From: Deltaproteobacteria bacterium
GTDB taxonomy: Bacteria > Desulfobacterota > Desulfobacteria > Desulfobacterales > JAFDCJ01
Assembly: GCA_024277475.1 (NCBI GenBank)
Contig: JAJRVC010000313.1
Location: 1 to 8,265 of the forward strand
Reading direction: 5' to 3'
Length of the DNA stretch: 8,265 bases
A program made the position numbers and the translations under genes. This document shows, one piece after another, positions 6,113 through 8,265 of the stretch; the stretch's first letter is position 1; every line of letters starts with the position of its first letter. The notes beneath the pieces are model-generated. The model did no database searches, was not told where the DNA came from, and saw nothing but the letters and a program-made list of their open reading frames with translations.

Positions 6113-7291
6113 ATGCCATCGGTATTGATACAAAATATCGGGTGTCTTGTCAGCGGCGATGTGAGCGCTCCTTTGATCGAGGCCGATTCGCTTTATATTG
6201 AAGACGGCCTGTTCCGAGAAGTCGGCACCTCACACACCCGGGCTGATCTTGTGATAAACGCTCGTAAAAATACGGTTGCACCCGGATTGATCGATTCCCA
6301 CGTGCACCTGAGCTTCGGCGATTGGACACCGGTGCAGAACTGCACAAACTGGATCAGCAACTACATGCAGTGCGGCATCACCCGGATGGTTTCAGCCGGT
6401 GAGCTACATCTGCCCGGACTGCCCATCGAACATCCGGATCCGGCGGTATTCCGCTCCCTGGCACTTGTCACCCGTGCCTGCTACGACAACTACCGACCGG
6501 CCGGGGTCAAGGTGGAAGCAGGCACTTTGCTCTTAGTCCCGGGACTTTGCGAGGCCGACTTCGAATGTGTAGCCGAGGCCGGAAGTAAACTGGTGAAATT
6601 CATATTCTACCCATACGGCGACAACCCCGTAGAGCAGGCCAACTACATGATCTGGGCACGCCGTCACGGGCTCAAAGTTAAAATTCATTCCGGAGGTGTT
6701 TCCCGCTCGGGAGTTTCCAAGCCTGCTGACGCCGAGTTGATCCTGTCTCTTAAGCCGGACATCGCCGGTCATATCAACGGCGGGCCGATTCCGCCCAGCC
6801 CGGCAGACGTCCAACGCATTGTCGCTGAGGGTAGTTGCTATCTGGAACTGGCCTACTGCGGCAACGCCGGTTTGGCTGTCAAAACGGCGGAGTGGGCCGT
6901 GCAAAAGGGTCAGCTGCATCGGGTGATCATGGGCAGTGATACCCCCAGCGGCACCGGCGTCACACCTCGGGCTATGCTGCGCATCATGGCGATTGCCGCA
7001 ACGGCCCAAGGCCTTAAACCGGAGCAGGCGGTCTGTATGGCGACCGGATCTGCTGCCCGGGCCCACGGTCTGGATTCAGGATTCATCCGAGAGGGCATGC
7101 CGGCCGATCTGGTGATTTTAGGTAAAATCCAGGGGTCCGTGGGGGCAGATGCCATGCAAGCCTTGGCGGCAGGAAATTTACTGGGTGTATCCATGGCCTT
7201 GATTGACGGCGAGCTGGTCATCCGCGACCGCAGCCGCCAGACACCGCCGCCGGAAGAGGGGGCGGTGATCGTCTCGGAGAAAAAAGCGTAA
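6113..7291 (+). CDS. ena: Enamidase-like amidohydrolase
   Basis: Enamidase (EC 3.5.2.18) hydrolyses 1,4,5,6-tetrahydro-6-oxonicotinate to 2-formylglutarate and ammonia, the ring-opening step of anaerobic nicotinate breakdown. The 392-residue chain has amidohydrolase-superfamily organisation: an N-terminal beta-sandwich part, then APGLIDSHVHL with metal ligands His63 and His65, Lys162 (SKLVKF) as likely bridging carboxylated lysine, His192 (KVKIHSGG), His220 (AGHINGGP) and Asp276 (MGSDTPSGTG). It ends with GMPADLVIL and a second sandwich strand set. Length and many local blocks (NIGCLVSGD, YRPAGVKV, GHINGGP, SDTPSGTG, CMATG) match the E. barkeri enamidase as I remember it. One difference is that I recall that enzyme using a glutamate where this protein appears to use Lys162. 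The start is supported by AAGGA six bases upstream. It lies 33 bp behind the reductase gene, whose product would be its substrate. Confidence 0.8.
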   Translation: MPSVLIQNIGCLVSGDVSAPLIEADSLYIEDGLFREVGTSHTRADLVINARKNTVAPGLIDSHVHLSFGDWTPVQNCTNWISNYMQCGITRMVSAGELHLPGLPIEHPDPAVFRSLALVTRACYDNYRPAGVKVEAGTLLLVPGLCEADFECVAEAGSKLVKFIFYPYGDNPVEQANYMIWARRHGLKVKIHSGGVSRSGVSKPADAELILSLKPDIAGHINGGPIPPSPADVQRIVAEGSCYLELAYCGNAGLAVKTAEWAVQKGQLHRVIMGSDTPSGTGVTPRAMLRIMAIAATAQGLKPEQAVCMATGSAARAHGLDSGFIREGMPADLVILGKIQGSVGADAMQALAAGNLLGVSMALIDGELVIRDRSRQTPPPEEGAVIVSEKKA

Positions 7292-7298
7292 GTTGGAG

Positions 7299-7421
7299 AT
7301 GCTAAAAAATTTATCAAAAATAAGCAATAAAATTCAGAACTATTCGCTCCAATTCAGCATTGTTGAAGCGATCATAGACATTTCTGTTACATCAGACTTT
7401 ACGACACATCAGGAGCTCTGA
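7299..7421 (+). CDS. Doubtful small ORF, 40 aa
   Basis: An ATG at 7299 opens 40 codons ending with TGA at 7419-7421, filling nearly the whole gap. The product begins MLKNLSKISNKIQ and resembles no family I know. GGAG directly abuts the ATG, too close for a normal ribosome binding site, and codon use is AT-rich, unlike the neighbours. It is most likely chance in AT-rich spacer. Confidence 0.12.
   Translation: MLKNLSKISNKIQNYSLQFSIVEAIIDISVTSDFTTHQEL
7344..7371 (+). other. Imperfect hairpin in the intergenic gap
   Basis: TCGCT (7344-7348) pairs with AGCGA (7367-7371). After one C/A mismatch, CAA pairs with TTG and a T-G wobble can close the stem, leaving about 8 bases of loop. It is moderately stable and not followed by a T-run, so it is not a normal terminator. 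It could mark an mRNA processing site or an operator half-pair, or be meaningless. Confidence 0.2.
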
Positions 7422-7439
7422 ATTTTAAGGAGATAATAA

Positions 7440-8265
7440 ATGGCCGAAAAGCGTCATGCCATCGGCAAGTCGGTGCCGTTCAAGGGAGGCCCGGGCAAGG
7501 TCACCGGCCAGGCAAAGTATCTGGATGATCTTGAGCTGCCCGGACTGCTGCATGCAAAAATACTGCGTTCGCCTCATGCCCATGCACGCATCCTGGATAT
7601 CGATACATCTAAAGCCGAAATCTTGCCGGGGGTCAAGGCGGTTTTAACTGCAGCGGATTGTCCGGATACCCGATTCGGACTTGATGTGGCCGATGCCACC
7701 ATTTTGCCCCGGGAAAAAGTGCGATACACCGGTGAGGAAGTCGCCGCCGTAGCAGCGGAAACCACCGCCATTGCCCAACGGGCCCTGGAGTTTATCCAGG
7801 TTCAATATGAACCCCTACCTGCACTTTTTGATCCCGAGCAGTCACTGCAGGACGGGGCAGTGTTGATACACGAGGACAAGCCGTGCAATCTTGCCAAAAC
7901 TTATGAAATAGAAAGGGGCGATTTTGAAAAGACCCTGGCCGTTTGCGACCATGTCTTCCGGGAAGAGTTCGCAACTCACCGGGTTCTGCCCTGCTATCTC
8001 GAACCCTTCGGTGTAATGGCCGAATGGCCGCCGGCCGCACGTCTGAAAATTTACACCGGTCTGCAGGCAATTTTCCAGGGCCGTGCGGAGCTGGCCAAAG
8101 CCCTGAACATGGATCCCAGTGACATTGTGGTCAATGCCCCGACCATCGGCGGTGCTTTCGGCGGCAAGATATGGATCCGCAACTTTCATCCGATCATTGC
8201 ACTTTTGGCCCGCAAGGCCCGCCGTCCGGTCAAATACATCATGACGCGTGAGGAGGAATTCATGG
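7440..8265 (+). CDS. Molybdenum hydroxylase large subunit, 5' part
   Basis: The gene runs off the window; 275 codons are visible with no stop. It belongs to the xanthine dehydrogenase/aldehyde oxidase family of molybdopterin-binding subunits, which hydroxylate a carbon next to nitrogen or a carbonyl using water. Residues about 15-125 form the N-terminal a/b-hammerhead domain (KVTGQAKYLDDLELPGLLHA, ILRSPHAHARI, YTGEEVAAVAAE). The molybdopterin-binding domain follows, with LPCYLEPFG (183-191), TGLQAIFQGRAELA (206-219) and the cofactor-binding APTIGGAFGGK (233-243). The start ATG is set by AAGGAG seven bases upstream. With the reductase and enamidase next door, the likely reaction is nicotinate to 6-hydroxynicotinate (nicotinate dehydrogenase). 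Known enzymes also need FAD and 2Fe-2S subunits, which are not in the window and may lie downstream. In E. barkeri the large subunit is split in two; whether this one is split cannot be seen. Other N-heterocycle hydroxylases are alternatives. Confidence 0.85.
   Translation, partial: MAEKRHAIGKSVPFKGGPGKVTGQAKYLDDLELPGLLHAKILRSPHAHARILDIDTSKAEILPGVKAVLTAADCPDTRFGLDVADATILPREKVRYTGEEVAAVAAETTAIAQRALEFIQVQYEPLPALFDPEQSLQDGAVLIHEDKPCNLAKTYEIERGDFEKTLAVCDHVFREEFATHRVLPCYLEPFGVMAEWPPAARLKIYTGLQAIFQGRAELAKALNMDPSDIVVNAPTIGGAFGGKIWIRNFHPIIALLARKARRPVKYIMTREEEFM

Larger units (their letters stand above)
7292..7439. other. AT-rich gap before the hydroxylase gene
   Basis: This 148-bp gap is much more AT-rich than the flanking genes. 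It contains a 40-codon ORF of doubtful reality (7299-7421), an imperfect hairpin (7344-7371) and a good ribosome binding site AAGGAG (7427-7432). Two direct repeats occur: AATTCAG (7331-7337 and 7351-7357) and ACATCAG (7389-7395 and 7406-7412). No terminator with a T-run and no strong promoter were seen, so transcription may continue from the upstream genes. Confidence 0.4.

Noticed and set aside
7331..7412. Short direct repeats AATTCAG and ACATCAG as a CRISPR-like or iteron array
   Set aside because: Each 7-mer occurs only twice, spacings are irregular and the region is AT-rich, so chance explains them.
1..8265. Mobile elements, CRISPR arrays, tRNA or rRNA genes
   Set aside because: No transposase or integrase motifs, terminal inverted repeats of insertion-sequence type, regular repeat arrays or cloverleaf sequences were found by reading both strands.

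Overview
The window looks like part of a catabolic gene cluster from an anaerobic bacterium, most plausibly a sulfate-reducing or related deltaproteobacterium (Desulfobacterota). This lineage guess is inference. It rests on moderately GC-rich genes with AT-rich gaps, ferredoxin-type enzymes, TAXI-type TRAP transport and an enamidase-route enzyme set. All supported genes lie on the + strand: a TrmB-family regulator, a TAXI-TRAP solute-binding protein, a fused TRAP permease, a 6-hydroxynicotinate reductase-like iron-sulfur protein, an enamidase-like amidohydrolase, and the 5' part of a molybdenum hydroxylase large subunit that runs off the right edge.

Layout. Positions 1-271 are AT-rich and hold a good sigma70-type promoter (TTGACA, 17 bp, TATAGG) whose -10 sits in a perfect CCCTATAGGG palindrome. 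The regulator follows (272-1078). A 180-bp gap carries a perfect 18-bp palindrome upstream of the binding-protein gene (1259-2305). A strong GC hairpin follows that gene, and a 280-bp gap with a ribosome-binding-site-in-loop hairpin precedes the permease (2586-4493). The permease, reductase (4526-6079) and amidohydrolase (6113-7291) are separated by only 32-33 bp and look like one transcript. A 148-bp AT-rich gap then precedes the hydroxylase subunit (7440 to beyond 8265).

How the genes work together (inference from families plus context). The binding protein and permease would import an aromatic N-heterocyclic acid such as nicotinate. The molybdenum hydroxylase would hydroxylate it to 6-hydroxynicotinate. 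The ferredoxin-dependent reductase would reduce the ring to 1,4,5,6-tetrahydro-6-oxonicotinate. The enamidase would open the ring to 2-formylglutarate plus ammonia. This is the upper pathway established in Eubacterium barkeri and proposed in other bacteria. The TrmB-like protein is a natural candidate for a ligand-responsive regulator of the cluster. The points most worth testing are a TRAP transporter for a nicotinate-like compound, its control by a TrmB-family regulator, and an enamidase relative with a lysine-type metal site.
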